Part shown: piece by piece, positions 8,272 to 17,024 of the stretch
Numbering within the stretch: position 1 is the stretch's first letter
Layout: each line of letters begins with the position of its first letter
NCBI GenBank assembly: GCA_030694905.1
Contig: JAUYTY010000152.1
Span: 1-38,726 of the forward strand
DNA length: 38,726 nucleotides
Reading direction: 5' to 3'
Source: Eubacteriales bacterium
GTDB lineage: Bacteria; Bacillota; Clostridia; Tissierellales; Dethiosulfatibacteraceae
Notes under the pieces: model-generated
The model's database searches: none
What the model was told of the DNA's origin: nothing
Seen by the model: the letters and a program-made list of their open reading frames with translations, nothing else
Translations under genes and position numbers: made by a program

Positions 8272-9594
8272 TTAAACAATTGTGCCTTCTATATACCAGG
8301 TTCTGGCTTTTTCGATACGGACATCCACCATCTGACCTATCAGATCCTTTTGGCCTGTGAAATGGACCAGTTTGCCAGACTCGCTTCTACCAGTCAGGTA
8401 TGATTCTTTGTTTTTGCTTACATCATCCACCAGCACAGACACTGTACGCCCTATGTATTGAAGGTTATTTGCCTCAAAAATTGGATAAAGGGTTTTAAGG
8501 AGCCTGTCAAATCTCTCGTGCTTGACCCTATCATTGATCTGGTCTGTTCTCTTTCCTGCTGTCGTACCGGGTCTGATGGAATAAATGAAGGTAAACGCCG
8601 AGTCGAATTGAACCTCTTCCACCAGGCTAAGCGTATCATTGAAATCATCCTCTGTCTCCCCTGGAAAACCGGTTATGATATCAGTCGATATTGATATGTC
8701 AGGTATTTCAGCCTTAGCCATCCTTACAAAATCAAGATATTGCTCACGGGTATACTTTCTGTTCATTTCACGCAATACCTTTGTGCTGCCGGACTGTACC
8801 GGCAAATGAATCTGATTGCATACCTTGTCGCATTCCTTTATCGCTTTGATAAACTCAAGGTTCACATCCTTCGGATGGGATGAGATGAATCTGATTCTTT
8901 CTATCCCTTCGATTCCATTCAGGTCCCTTAACAGGTCAGGAAACTGATACCGGTCATCTATGTCATTTCCGTAGGAGTTGACATTCTGGCCAAGCAGGGT
9001 TATTTCCTTGAACCCATTTTGTCCTAAGCCTATGACCTCGTCAATGATTTCCTGTCTGTCCCTGCTTCTTTCCCTGCCTCTTGTATAGGGTACGACACAA
9101 TAAGAGCAATAATTGTTGCAGCCGTACATGATATTGACAAAAGCCTTATGGCTGAATTTTCTGGATTTTGGAACCTCTTCCTTGAGGTTGTCGCTGTTTT
9201 CCTCTATGGATATTACTTTCTTCTTCTTCTTTTGCTCTATGTCGTATAGCAGTTCCGGGAGCTGGTCATAGGTATTGGTTCCAAATATCAGATCGACGAA
9301 TGGATACATCTTGAGCATCTTTTCTCTGACCTTCTGATTCTGAGGCATACAGCCACAGACAGCAATGATTTTTTCCTTATTGGCAAGCTTGAGTCTCTTC
9401 ACTTCTCCCAGATTGCCATATAACCTGTTTTCAGCGTTTTCCCTGATCAAACAGGTGTTAAAAATAATCAAATCAGCTTCATCTCTTAATGTCGTTTCCA
9501 TATAGCCTTGAGAATTCAAGAGACCACTGATTTTTTCGGAATCATATTCATTCATCTGACACCCGAATGTTTCTATGTAAAATTGTCTATTCAT
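8272..9594 (-). CDS. miaB: MiaB, tRNA-2-methylthio-N6-dimethylallyladenosine synthase
   Basis: MiaB is a radical-SAM methylthiotransferase that adds a 2-methylthio group to i6A37 of tRNA. The N-terminal auxiliary-cluster cysteines are Cys12 (GCQMNEYDSE), Cys48 and Cys82. The radical-SAM triad is Cys159, Cys163 and Cys166 in YGCNNYCSYC. A C-terminal TRAM domain ends the 440-residue protein. GCQMNxxDS and the TRAM ending favour MiaB over the paralogue MtaB. It is first in the operon that also makes the MiaA product it uses. An AGGTGAT ribosome site precedes ATG 9594. Confidence 0.96.
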   Translation of the reverse strand: MNRQFYIETFGCQMNEYDSEKISGLLNSQGYMETTLRDEADLIIFNTCLIRENAENRLYGNLGEVKRLKLANKEKIIAVCGCMPQNQKVREKMLKMYPFVDLIFGTNTYDQLPELLYDIEQKKKKKVISIEENSDNLKEEVPKSRKFSHKAFVNIMYGCNNYCSYCVVPYTRGRERSRDRQEIIDEVIGLGQNGFKEITLLGQNVNSYGNDIDDRYQFPDLLRDLNGIEGIERIRFISSHPKDVNLEFIKAIKECDKVCNQIHLPVQSGSTKVLREMNRKYTREQYLDFVRMAKAEIPDISISTDIITGFPGETEDDFNDTLSLVEEVQFDSAFTFIYSIRPGTTAGKRTDQINDRVKHERFDRLLKTLYPIFEANNLQYIGRTVSVLVDDVSKNKESYLTGRSESGKLVHFTGQKDLIGQMVDVRIEKARTWYIEGTIV

Positions 9595-9680
9595 CTAATC
9601 ACCTTTGTTTTATGTTATATATTCAAACTACAATATTTTATCATATAATGAGATAAAATTAAATATCAATCAAAAAAGTA

Positions 9681-9708
9681 AAAAAAAAGCTGTTAGTGTG
9701 AACTAACA
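9681..9708 (-). terminator. Intrinsic terminator after rpsA
   Basis: On the minus strand a TGTTAG/CTAACA stem (9708-9703 with 9696-9691) is followed by a run of eight T (9688-9681). It ends the aroH-cmk-plsC-ispH-rpsA unit immediately after the rpsA stop. The rest of the 115-bp spacer to miaB is AT-rich and should hold the miaB promoter; no single hexamer pair stands out. Confidence 0.8.
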
Positions 9709-9709
9709 A

Positions 9710-11128
9710 CTATTTTTTAGTGAATAAGTCACCTATAGTGAAATTGTCGTCTCCAAGGGTGTAGCTGCTCAAATTCTCGACTTTGTTGTCTTTTTTATCT
9801 TCGGTTTCATTTTCTATAATCATTGTAAGCTTTATGGTTTTTGATTTTCTGTTGATGTCAGTAATCTTGCATTCCACTTCCTGATCTTTTTCAAGAATCT
9901 GAGCCGGTGTTCTCAGCTTGTCCTTTGATACCAGCTTTGTAGGCACAAATCCTTCGATTTCTTCAGCCAACTCCACCACGACGCCTTCAGTTGTCATACT
10001 GGTCACTTTGCCTTTGACAACATCAAATCTTTTCAGATTTTTAGTGTATTTGACGAAAGGATCTTCAGATAGCTGCTTGGCTCCCAATGACAGTCTTTCT
10101 TTTTTACTGTCTATTGCCAGTATTTTCACTTCAACCTCTTGTCCCACTTTCAATACATCCTGTGGATGCTTTACCATGTCCCATGAGATGTCAGATACGT
10201 GCAAGAGTCCTTGAACATTGTCTATCTCAACGAATGCGCCGAAATCAGTCAAGGATACTACTTTTCCTGTAACGATATCACCTGCATTGTAGTTCTCTGT
10301 GAACAGCTCGAATGGTCTTTTAAGTGTGGCTTTATGGCTTAAAGACATTCTTTTTCTTTCAAGGTCCTTCTTCAAAATCTTGACACTGATCACATCTCCC
10401 TCTTTCAACACATCAGAAGGGTGCTTGATTCTATTCCATGATATTTCATTGATGTGAAGAAGTCCTTCAATGCCATTGACTTCGACAAATGCGCCAAAAT
10501 CAACTACACGATTTACTTTTCCTTCATAAATCTCTTTGGTGTCTATGGTCTCCCATGCTTGCTGTTCTTTTGCCTTTGCTTCTTCAATTTCCAACACTTT
10601 TCTAGAAAAAATCAACTTGTTCTTGTTGTTTTTCATTTTGGCTTCGATGATTCTCACTTCAAGGTTCTTCCCTACAAAATCAGCCGGAACAGCATTTCTG
10701 TCTTTGGACAGATGAGAGCCCGGTATGAACCCGCTGAATCCTTTGAACTCTGCTATAACGCCACTGTCGTTAGAATTGGTTGTTTTGACGGTCACGGTTT
10801 CACCGGTTTTCATCAGTTCGACAATAGCATCCCATTTGTGTTGTTCCTCAAAATCTTTTCTTGACAGGACAATGTTGCCATCATCGTTGCTGTTACTGGC
10901 CACTACAGCTTCAATCTCATCACCGACATTGAGGATATCACGCAAATCCTCCACATCATCCATTGTGTAATCATCCTTTGTAATGATTCCGTCAGACTTG
11001 TAACCGAAGTTAACCAAAGCCTTATCCCTTTCAACAAGGATTACAGTCCCTTTTATTTGTCTTCCTGGAAAAATTTTAATGAATTCGAAATTTTCTAGCA
11101 GTTCATGCATTTCATTTTGTTCTGACAT
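9710..11128 (-). CDS. rpsA: Ribosomal protein S1 homologue with five S1 repeats
   Basis: S1-type proteins bind single-stranded RNA through OB-fold S1 repeats. The 472-residue product shows five repeats, at about residues 20-90, 106-176, 196-266, 281-350 and 366-436. Repeats three and four are the most canonical (VDFGAFVEVNGIEGLLHINE and DFGAFVEIDNVQGLLHVSDI). Repeats one, two and five are more diverged. ATG 11128 is chosen because AGGAGGTT lies seven bases upstream; the in-frame TTG at 11134 would be one base away. It overlaps ispH by 17 bases. In many Clostridia the two are fused; here they are separate frames. Confidence 0.93.
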   Translation of the reverse strand: MSEQNEMHELLENFEFIKIFPGRQIKGTVILVERDKALVNFGYKSDGIITKDDYTMDDVEDLRDILNVGDEIEAVVASNSNDDGNIVLSRKDFEEQHKWDAIVELMKTGETVTVKTTNSNDSGVIAEFKGFSGFIPGSHLSKDRNAVPADFVGKNLEVRIIEAKMKNNKNKLIFSRKVLEIEEAKAKEQQAWETIDTKEIYEGKVNRVVDFGAFVEVNGIEGLLHINEISWNRIKHPSDVLKEGDVISVKILKKDLERKRMSLSHKATLKRPFELFTENYNAGDIVTGKVVSLTDFGAFVEIDNVQGLLHVSDISWDMVKHPQDVLKVGQEVEVKILAIDSKKERLSLGAKQLSEDPFVKYTKNLKRFDVVKGKVTSMTTEGVVVELAEEIEGFVPTKLVSKDKLRTPAQILEKDQEVECKITDINRKSKTIKLTMIIENETEDKKDNKVENLSSYTLGDDNFTIGDLFTKK

Positions 11129-11951
11129 TAACAATAACCTCCTCGACTATTCCCAGCGGAGTCGATGCTCCAGCTGTAATACCGATCTTCTTAGAATTTT
11201 TTATCAAATCATAAGGAATCCCGTCGGCGTTTTCAATCCAGTAGGTATTGTCACAGAGTTCCTTACAAATTTCATACAGTTTTTTTGTGTTTGAGCTTTG
11301 TTTGCCACCGATTACCAAGACAGAGTCGCATTCCACAGCCAATCGCTTGGCCGCTTCCTGTCTTAGCTCCGTAGCCCTGCAGACGGTGTCCTTTACTATA
11401 ATAGCATTATTATTTAAAGAATAAAAGTATTCTTTTATATCATTATGTTTATTTATATTGTAGGTGGTCTGAAAAACGATACAAGTCTTGTTTTCAGAAT
11501 AATTATGATTGTTTTTATAGTCATTTAGGTCGGAATAGATGTAGACTCCCTTTTCACACCAGCCCTTGATTCCCTGAACTTCTGGATGGTCTCTGTTTCC
11601 GAAAATGATAATATCGTAACCGTCGTCACAGTGTTGGCGGACTATGCTGTGTATACGCCTAACCTTTGGACAGGTCGCATCTATGATGCGGACGTTGTTT
11701 TTCACGCAATAATCGTAAACGGACTGTCCAACGCCATGGGACCGAATCACCAGGCTCGAGTCCTTCAGATCCTGCAAATCTTCTATTATATGTAAACCCT
11801 TGCGCTCGAGACTCTCCAAAACGTCATTGTTATGGATCAGCTCTCCATAGCAGTATAGCTCGGTTTCCGATTCCAATGCGTCGTTTGTTATCTCCAACGC
11901 CCTGTCAACGCCAAAACAGGTGGCATAGTGGTCGGCTCTAATTATTTCCAT
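11112..11951 (-). CDS. ispH: IspH, 4-hydroxy-3-methylbut-2-enyl diphosphate reductase
   Basis: IspH makes IPP and DMAPP in the last step of the MEP isoprenoid pathway using a [4Fe-4S] cluster. The three cluster cysteines are Cys12 (TCFGV), Cys94 (DATCPKV) and Cys191 (DTVCRAT). Family motifs IRSHGVG, GNRDHPEV, GKQSSNT and the ending GITAGASTPLGIVEEV are present. ATG 11951 puts the N-terminus where IspH usually starts and has a weak GGATGG five bases upstream. In-frame ATGs at 11960 and 11972 are alternatives. The gene overlaps the plsC end. DMAPP from this pathway also feeds MiaA. Confidence 0.95.
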   Translation of the reverse strand: MEIIRADHYATCFGVDRALEITNDALESETELYCYGELIHNNDVLESLERKGLHIIEDLQDLKDSSLVIRSHGVGQSVYDYCVKNNVRIIDATCPKVRRIHSIVRQHCDDGYDIIIFGNRDHPEVQGIKGWCEKGVYIYSDLNDYKNNHNYSENKTCIVFQTTYNINKHNDIKEYFYSLNNNAIIVKDTVCRATELRQEAAKRLAVECDSVLVIGGKQSSNTKKLYEICKELCDNTYWIENADGIPYDLIKNSKKIGITAGASTPLGIVEEVIVNVRTK

Positions 11952-12552
11952 TTTTGCCATCCATAAAAACATTTTTCAGGTTGTAGATCCTTTTCATGAT
12001 GTCAATGCTTATATCGGTATACTGCTTCGAATCAAGCGTGGTTTTATCCATATGATTGTAATCATATTTATCACCGTAATAGATGTCAACCCTGCCGAAC
12101 AATTTGTATTTGGAGTCGATATAGACGGGAAGCACAGTCGCTTTGGACCGGACAACCAACATGCCGATGCCGCCTTTGACAGCGCTTTCATTAAATCCCT
12201 TGACTCTTGTTCCTTCAGGGAAAATACCCAATGTGTTGTTGTTCTTCAATATCTTAAGGGAGTTCTTAAGGGCAGTCAAGGAGTTGCCTTCTCTATCCAC
12301 AGGGAAAACCTTAATTCTTGTCAGAAGAAATCTGAGAATACTGTTCTCAAACAATTCTTTTTTAGCCATATAGCTGATCTCGTCTTTGAAAGTGATCGCA
12401 ACGACAAAAGGATCGAACCAGGAAGAATGATTGGCACATAATACCAAAGGCTCTTCTTCGTTGATCAGTGAATTTTCCTTATAATGAACTTTTATTCTGA
12501 ACAGAATCTTTAAAATGATAATTGCTATTACCCTGATAAACTTATAAAACAT
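11938..12552 (-). CDS. plsC: PlsC, 1-acyl-sn-glycerol-3-phosphate acyltransferase
   Basis: This enzyme acylates lysophosphatidate to phosphatidate at the membrane. The acyltransferase HX4D motif is NHSSWFD (His42, Asp47). The glycerol-phosphate binding motif FPEGTR is at residues 111-116. An N-terminal hydrophobic stretch (about 5-20) would anchor it. The 204-residue length is typical. It abuts cmk and overlaps ispH; the order cmk-plsC-ispH-rpsA is common in Clostridia. Confidence 0.94.
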   Translation of the reverse strand: MFYKFIRVIAIIILKILFRIKVHYKENSLINEEEPLVLCANHSSWFDPFVVAITFKDEISYMAKKELFENSILRFLLTRIKVFPVDREGNSLTALKNSLKILKNNNTLGIFPEGTRVKGFNESAVKGGIGMLVVRSKATVLPVYIDSKYKLFGRVDIYYGDKYDYNHMDKTTLDSKQYTDISIDIMKRIYNLKNVFMDGKNGNN

Positions 12553-13199
12553 TAATCCTCCATCCTGATATATCCGATTATGGCATCGATGACCTGATCG
12601 ATACCAATGTTGGACGTGTCAATTTCCACCGCATCCGCAGCCTTTTTCAATGGTGCCAGTTCCCTGTTGCTGTCATTTTTATCTCTGATTCTTATAGCTT
12701 CAATTGTTTCTTCAAGTGAGACACCATTATCAGATTTTTTCAATTCCTTATATCGCCTGCGTCCACGAACCTCATGGCTTGCTGTCAGAAAAAACTTGAA
12801 ATCGGCATTGGGAAAAACAACCGTTCCTATGTCTCTGCCCTCCATGACAACATCATTGTTCTCCGCCAGCTTTCTCTGGAAACCAGTGGCAAAGGATCTG
12901 ATAACTGGATTTTTGGAGTAATCGGAGGTTTTGCTTGAAATGGGTTCCTCCCGGATTTCGCGATCTATAATAGATCCTTGGAAATAAATATGATCAGAGG
13001 TGTATATGAGGTCGATCCTATTGAGATAGCATTCCAGTTCTTCCTTATTGCCCAAGTTGATGTTGTCCTTGATCAAACTATAAGTGACAGCCCTGTAAAT
13101 GGCGCCTGTGTCTATAAACATAAATCCAAGAATCTCGCTGACTTTTCTGGCAACGGTGCTTTTACCGGCACCGGCCGGTCCATCTATGGCAATGATCAT
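12552..13199 (-). CDS. cmk: Cytidylate kinase
   Basis: Cmk phosphorylates CMP and dCMP. The protein starts MIIAIDGPAGAGKST with the P-loop at residues 7-14. It also shows DTGAIYRAVT, the GRDIGTVVFP motif and a C-terminal lid region. The frame extends upstream to 13355, but that extension has no cmk similarity and lies over aroH. ATG 13199 with GGAGGAG directly upstream gives the normal 215 residues. It sits 11 bases after aroH. Confidence 0.96.
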   Translation of the reverse strand: MIIAIDGPAGAGKSTVARKVSEILGFMFIDTGAIYRAVTYSLIKDNINLGNKEELECYLNRIDLIYTSDHIYFQGSIIDREIREEPISSKTSDYSKNPVIRSFATGFQRKLAENNDVVMEGRDIGTVVFPNADFKFFLTASHEVRGRRRYKELKKSDNGVSLEETIEAIRIRDKNDSNRELAPLKKAADAVEIDTSNIGIDQVIDAIIGYIRMED

Positions 13200-13210
13200 G
13201 GCTCCTCCAT

Positions 13211-13567
13211 CTAAAGCTTTTTTAAATCCGGTCTGAGCTTTTCCGCACCTTTCAGATAAACATGTGTCGGACTGGACAATTCCGGGTGGCTGACAAACAT
13301 CAATACTCGGATACATAGCGGTAAGCTGCCTTCCACATTCATTTCCTGCATGCACATCAAAGTGGCATTTTCGAACCCTATTTCACGGGCGAATTTTGCG
13401 GGATAGGCTCTGGTGATGTCCTTGGTGGCAGTAAAAATAATGCTTTCAACATCTGAAGCAATGATATGGTTGACACTCAATATCTCTTCCAGCAATGTGA
13501 TGGTATTGGTTCTTATTTCAGTTTCAGAGTTGTTTTTAATGGTTATGGCACCACGTATCGTTTTCAT
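13211..13567 (-). CDS. aroH: Chorismate mutase, AroH type
   Basis: AroH converts chorismate to prephenate for phenylalanine and tyrosine synthesis. The 118-residue protein matches the small pseudo-alpha/beta-barrel AroH family of B. subtilis rather than the helical AroQ type: it starts MKTIRGAITI, has IIFTATKDI, PAKFAREIGF and LMCMQEMNVEGSLPLCIRVL, and ends HVYLKGAEKLRPDL. The conserved active-site Arg, Glu, Cys and the C-terminal LRPDL tail are all visible. It is the first gene of the cmk-plsC-ispH-rpsA unit. Confidence 0.95.
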   Translation of the reverse strand: MKTIRGAITIKNNSETEIRTNTITLLEEILSVNHIIASDVESIIFTATKDITRAYPAKFAREIGFENATLMCMQEMNVEGSLPLCIRVLMFVSHPELSSPTHVYLKGAEKLRPDLKKL

Positions 13568-13582
13568 AAAATCACCTTTAAC

Positions 13583-13611
13583 ATTATAGTATAATTTGAC
13601 AATTAAAACAA
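13583..13611 (-). promoter_or_regulatory. Probable promoter of the aroH-cmk-plsC-ispH-rpsA unit
   Basis: On the minus strand a perfect -10 TATAAT (13588-13583) lies 17 bp after a weak -35 TTGTTT (13611-13606). It sits just after the terminator of the preceding unit and before the aroH ribosome site. Confidence 0.6.
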
Positions 13612-13612
13612 C

Positions 13613-13638
13613 AAAAAAAACCGGGATCAGAGCCCGGT
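13613..13638 (-). terminator. Intrinsic terminator after the RpiR-family gene
   Basis: On the minus strand the GC-rich stem ACCGGG/CCCGGT (13638-13633 with 13625-13620) is followed by eight T residues. It closes the korDABC-rpiR unit. Confidence 0.9.
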
Positions 13639-13642
13639 AGTC

Positions 13643-14524
13643 TTATTTCTTAAAATCATTTTCCTTGTTGTAGATGCTGTATTTGTCCCATACATTTTCC
13701 AGAAGGTCAAAATATTTCAATATCTCATCCTTTTCCTGCATCCCCACACTCATAATAAGTGAATTGATTACAGCCATTGGCGTAACCAGCGAATCTACAA
13801 AGGAAACCATATTGCTCTTTCCAAGCAAAGCGATATCGGCCAGCTGGTAAAATGGCGATGCTTCCGTGTCTGTGATGGCTATGACCTTAGCCTTCTTGTC
13901 GATGGCAAATTTGACGGCATCCATAGTCTGTCGCGAATAACGGGGATAACTGATGACAATGAACAGGTCGTTCTCATTGATTCTGATCAGTTGTTCAAAT
14001 ACCGAGTTGGTGTTCTGGTTGATTATTTTGACATTTTCCAGAATAACATCCAGATAAAACCCTAGATACAGAGCCAAAGCATATGAGCTTCTCATACCCA
14101 GGATATAAATCTTTTTAGCTTTCAAAATAAGAGCTGCCGCATTGTTGAGCCGCTCCTGGTCAAGGTCTTCAAGATAATTCTTTAAAGAATTGATTTCGTT
14201 TTTCAATATTTTATTGATGAATTCCTCTGAATCCTTTGGTGTTTCATTCAGGGAAATTCTCTGTACTGTCGTCAGCTTGTTCTTGATCATGACCTGCAAG
14301 GCTTGCTGCAAATCAGGGAAACCGTCAAATCCTAAGGCAGTGGCAAATCTGACCACAGTCGATTCGCTGACATCAACAGTCTTGCCAATCCTGGCAGCTG
14401 TCATAAAAGCGGCCTTGTCGTATTGCTCGATGATAAACTGTGCAATCGCCTTTTGGCCTTTGCTGAACTTATAATAATTGCTCTGGATAATTTTGATTAG
14501 ATCTTCATTAGTTTTGAATGCCAT
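13643..14524 (-). CDS. RpiR/MurR-family transcriptional regulator (HTH-SIS)
   Basis: The 293-residue protein has an N-terminal RpiR-type helix-turn-helix (about residues 35-70, with AARIGKTVDVSESTVVRFAT). A C-terminal SIS sugar-phosphate-binding domain (about 120-260) contains KKIYILGMRSSYAL, FIVISYPRYSRQTMDAV and KVIAITDTEASPF. Family members sense phosphosugars and control carbohydrate genes. Here it follows korC by 49 bases with no sugar genes nearby, so a role in controlling the 2-oxoacid oxidoreductase operon is possible but unproven. It is also the last gene before a strong terminator, which supports co-transcription with kor. Confidence 0.9.
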   Translation of the reverse strand: MAFKTNEDLIKIIQSNYYKFSKGQKAIAQFIIEQYDKAAFMTAARIGKTVDVSESTVVRFATALGFDGFPDLQQALQVMIKNKLTTVQRISLNETPKDSEEFINKILKNEINSLKNYLEDLDQERLNNAAALILKAKKIYILGMRSSYALALYLGFYLDVILENVKIINQNTNSVFEQLIRINENDLFIVISYPRYSRQTMDAVKFAIDKKAKVIAITDTEASPFYQLADIALLGKSNMVSFVDSLVTPMAVINSLIMSVGMQEKDEILKYFDLLENVWDKYSIYNKENDFKK

Positions 14525-14573
14525 TTGACCATCCTTTTTGTCAAATCATAGACACACCCTTATAGAAAGCAGT

Positions 14574-15068
14574 CTAAGTGATATAGTCCGTTCCAGGCGG
14601 AACCCTTTTCAATACCGCTTTAAGGATATTGTCTTCTGTGACAATATCAAGTACTTTGCTGATGACACCTAAAGAGATGATATTGGCGACCATAGGCCTT
14701 TTCATATCATCTACCGCTGTTTTAAGGATTGGGAGGCTGTAAACCTTAAACCCATTCGCCCCTCTGAGCTCGATGCTGTCATCTACTATAAGTATACCAT
14801 CATTTTTCAAGGATGCAATATATTGATCATAAGATTTTTGCGTCAGACAAAGAAGCATGTCACACTTTTGAACCTTTGGATAGTTTATTTCCGTCTCGCT
14901 GATGATAACCTCAGCCTTGCTGGCACCACCCCTGGCTTCAGGACCGTAAGATTGGGATTGGATCGCGTTGATACCTTGCAACAGACTGGCATCAGCCAAT
15001 ATGATGCCTGCTAGGATAAGCCCTTGGCCACCTGAACCTGACAATCGGATTTCAAATTTTTTAGGCAT
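14574..15068 (-). CDS. korC: 2-oxoacid:ferredoxin oxidoreductase, gamma subunit
   Basis: This is the gamma subunit of the four-subunit Kor/Vor-type enzyme, which oxidatively decarboxylates a 2-oxoacid to acyl-CoA and reduces ferredoxin. The 164-residue protein begins with RLSGSGGQGLILAG (residues about 8-21), the family signature. It contains QSYGPEARGGASKAEVIIS, also conserved. The start is supported by AAGGAG nine bases upstream. It follows korB by one base. Confidence 0.93.
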   Translation of the reverse strand: MPKKFEIRLSGSGGQGLILAGIILADASLLQGINAIQSQSYGPEARGGASKAEVIISETEINYPKVQKCDMLLCLTQKSYDQYIASLKNDGILIVDDSIELRGANGFKVYSLPILKTAVDDMKRPMVANIISLGVISKVLDIVTEDNILKAVLKRVPPGTDYIT

Positions 15069-15069
15069 T

Positions 15070-15891
15070 TTATTGCTCCTTCTTCAACAGATCGATGATC
15101 TTTTGATATTTTTCCGTATATTCTTCCTCAGGCTTGTTGTAAAACTCGCCCATCAAGATTTTAGATTCAGCCAATTCGGGCTTCTTCTCAGCGATCTTGA
15201 TATCGATGTAGTCATCCTTCAGGCTTTTCATCATTTCAACGGCATCGCCTTTTTTGTTTTTTCTGCCATAGTAGGTCGGGCATGAGCTGACAGCTTCAAT
15301 AAATGAGAATCCCTTGTTTTTGATGCCATTTTCCACCAGAGTCGTCAACTGCTTTGCATAATAGGCTGTTGATCTGCCGACATATGTTGCACCGGCAGCC
15401 TTGGCCAGATTGCATAGGTCGAAGGGCTTGTCAATATTGCCATAGGGTGCCGTGGTACCATAAGAATCAGTTGGTGTTGTTGGCGAGTATTGCCCGCCGG
15501 TCATTCCATATATGTTGTTGTTGAAGGCTATCGTTGTGATGTCGATGTTTCTTCTAGCGGCGTGGATCAGGTGATTTCCACCTATAGCGGAACAGTCCCC
15601 GTCACCAGTCAGAACAAGCACCTCCAAGCTGGGATTGGCCATCTTGACGCCAGTTGCAAAGGCAAGAGCCCTGCCATGAGTCGTATGAAGGGTATTGAAA
15701 TTCATGTAGCCAGAAGCTCTGGATGAGCAACCGATACCGGAAACGATACAGATCTTCTCAGGATCCAGTTTCAGATTGTCGATGGCTCTGACCACCGCAT
15801 GCATGACGATGCCATGTCCGCAGCCCGGACACCAGATGTGGGGTAATTTCTCTTCTCTGAAATATTCCTTTACCAAAGCACTGGTATTCAT
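15070..15891 (-). CDS. korB: 2-oxoacid:ferredoxin oxidoreductase, beta (TPP) subunit
   Basis: The 273-residue beta subunit carries the thiamine diphosphate site: CPGCGHGIV near residue 21, GIGCSSRASGY, and the TPP-Mg motif GDGDCSAIGGNHLIHAARRN near 97. IAFNNNIYGMTGGQYSPTTP is highly conserved in this family. It overlaps korA by four bases. The beta subunit alone does not settle whether the substrate is 2-oxoglutarate, 2-oxoisovalerate or another branched 2-oxoacid. Confidence 0.95.
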   Translation of the reverse strand: MNTSALVKEYFREEKLPHIWCPGCGHGIVMHAVVRAIDNLKLDPEKICIVSGIGCSSRASGYMNFNTLHTTHGRALAFATGVKMANPSLEVLVLTGDGDCSAIGGNHLIHAARRNIDITTIAFNNNIYGMTGGQYSPTTPTDSYGTTAPYGNIDKPFDLCNLAKAAGATYVGRSTAYYAKQLTTLVENGIKNKGFSFIEAVSSCPTYYGRKNKKGDAVEMMKSLKDDYIDIKIAEKKPELAESKILMGEFYNKPEEEYTEKYQKIIDLLKKEQ

Positions 15892-17024
15892 TTCAGCACC
15901 TCCCTTGCAAAATCATAAATCTCATCCGGGTTGATCGGTTGGCCGTCGATTCTGCCGTAGAACTCTACTTTGCAGTTTTTGCAGGCTACTCTTTCAACCT
16001 CATATACGTACTGTCCCATATTCATTTCAGCGACAATGATAGTGTTCACTTTTTTCGACAGGCCAATCAGTGCATCTTCCGCCAAAGGCCATATGGTGAT
16101 GGGTCTGAAAAGGCCTGCTTTTACACCATCTTCTCTCAGCCGGTTGACCGTGTCTTTAGCGGCTCTGGATGTGGCGCCAAATGCCACAATGGCAAAATCC
16201 GCGTCTTCAAGCCTATATTCTTCATATTTGATGATATCTTCTTTGTTGATCTCGATTTTCTTCATCAGTCGGGTCATCATATCAAGAGCGACCTTCGGAC
16301 TGTTGCTTGGAAAACCGGTCACATCATGGGTAAGCCCAGTGACATGTTGCCTATAGCCAGTCCCAAAATCAGCCATATCGGGAATCAGATCCTCATCAGC
16401 CTTATAAGGCAGATAGCCTTCCTTAGGACCTGTCGGTCTCTTTCTGCTGATGATTTTTATTCTATCCACTGATGAGAGGTCTACCTTTTCTCTCATGTGG
16501 GCGATAATCTCATCCAACAATAGAATAACAGGTGTTCTGTATTTCTCAGCCATATTGAAGCACTCAATTGTGATGTCGAAAATTTCCTGAACGGAATTTG
16601 GATACAGGGCTATTACAGGATGATCCCCATGGGTCCCCCATTTCGCCTGCATGATATCACCCTGTGAAGGAGATGTCGGCAAGCCGGTGCTAGGTCCCCC
16701 TCTTTGAACATTCACGATGACACAGGGTATTTCAGCGATGCATCCATAGCCTAAATTCTCCTGTTTCAATGAAAACCCGGGACCGCTGGTTGCAGTCATG
16801 GATTTCTTGCCTGCCAATGAGCCGCCCAGCGTTGCGGCCATGCCTGCAATCTCGTCTTCCATCTGTATAAAATGGCCACCAATGGCCGGTAATTTCTGTG
16901 CGGATATTTCAGCTATTTCAGTAGATGGTGTGATGGGATAGCCTGCGTAAAATTCCATTCCTGCGGCTAATGCACCTTCGACACATGCTTCATTCCCCTG
17001 AAGCAATTTTATCTTATTGGACAT
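15888..17024 (-). CDS. korA: 2-oxoacid:ferredoxin oxidoreductase, alpha subunit (KorA/VorB-like)
   Basis: The 378-residue alpha subunit contains the pyrimidine-binding region FYAGYPITPSTEIAE (about 28-42), the conserved TATSGPGFSLKQENLGYG and a C-terminal transketolase-like domain with IIVAEMNMGQYVYEVER. Proteins with this arrangement are annotated as 2-oxoglutarate synthase or 3-methyl-2-oxobutanoate dehydrogenase VorB. In a fermenting Clostridium, amino-acid-derived 2-oxoacids are plausible substrates. AAGGAGGTGC precedes ATG 17024, which overlaps the ferredoxin gene by 11 bases. Confidence 0.94.
   Translation of the reverse strand: MSNKIKLLQGNEACVEGALAAGMEFYAGYPITPSTEIAEISAQKLPAIGGHFIQMEDEIAGMAATLGGSLAGKKSMTATSGPGFSLKQENLGYGCIAEIPCVIVNVQRGGPSTGLPTSPSQGDIMQAKWGTHGDHPVIALYPNSVQEIFDITIECFNMAEKYRTPVILLLDEIIAHMREKVDLSSVDRIKIISRKRPTGPKEGYLPYKADEDLIPDMADFGTGYRQHVTGLTHDVTGFPSNSPKVALDMMTRLMKKIEINKEDIIKYEEYRLEDADFAIVAFGATSRAAKDTVNRLREDGVKAGLFRPITIWPLAEDALIGLSKKVNTIIVAEMNMGQYVYEVERVACKNCKVEFYGRIDGQPINPDEIYDFAREVLK

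Noticed and set aside
9635-9659. ATTTTATC/GATAAAAT dyad upstream of miaB
   Set aside because: An 8-bp AT-only inverted repeat in an AT-rich spacer is expected by chance and has no recognised regulator.
13200-13355. N-terminal extension of cytidylate kinase
   Set aside because: It overlaps aroH, lacks family similarity, and GGAGGAG sits directly before the internal ATG at 13199.
15939-16472. 177-residue plus-strand frame antisense to korA
   Set aside because: Shadow frame; composition follows the korA complement and no protein motif is seen.
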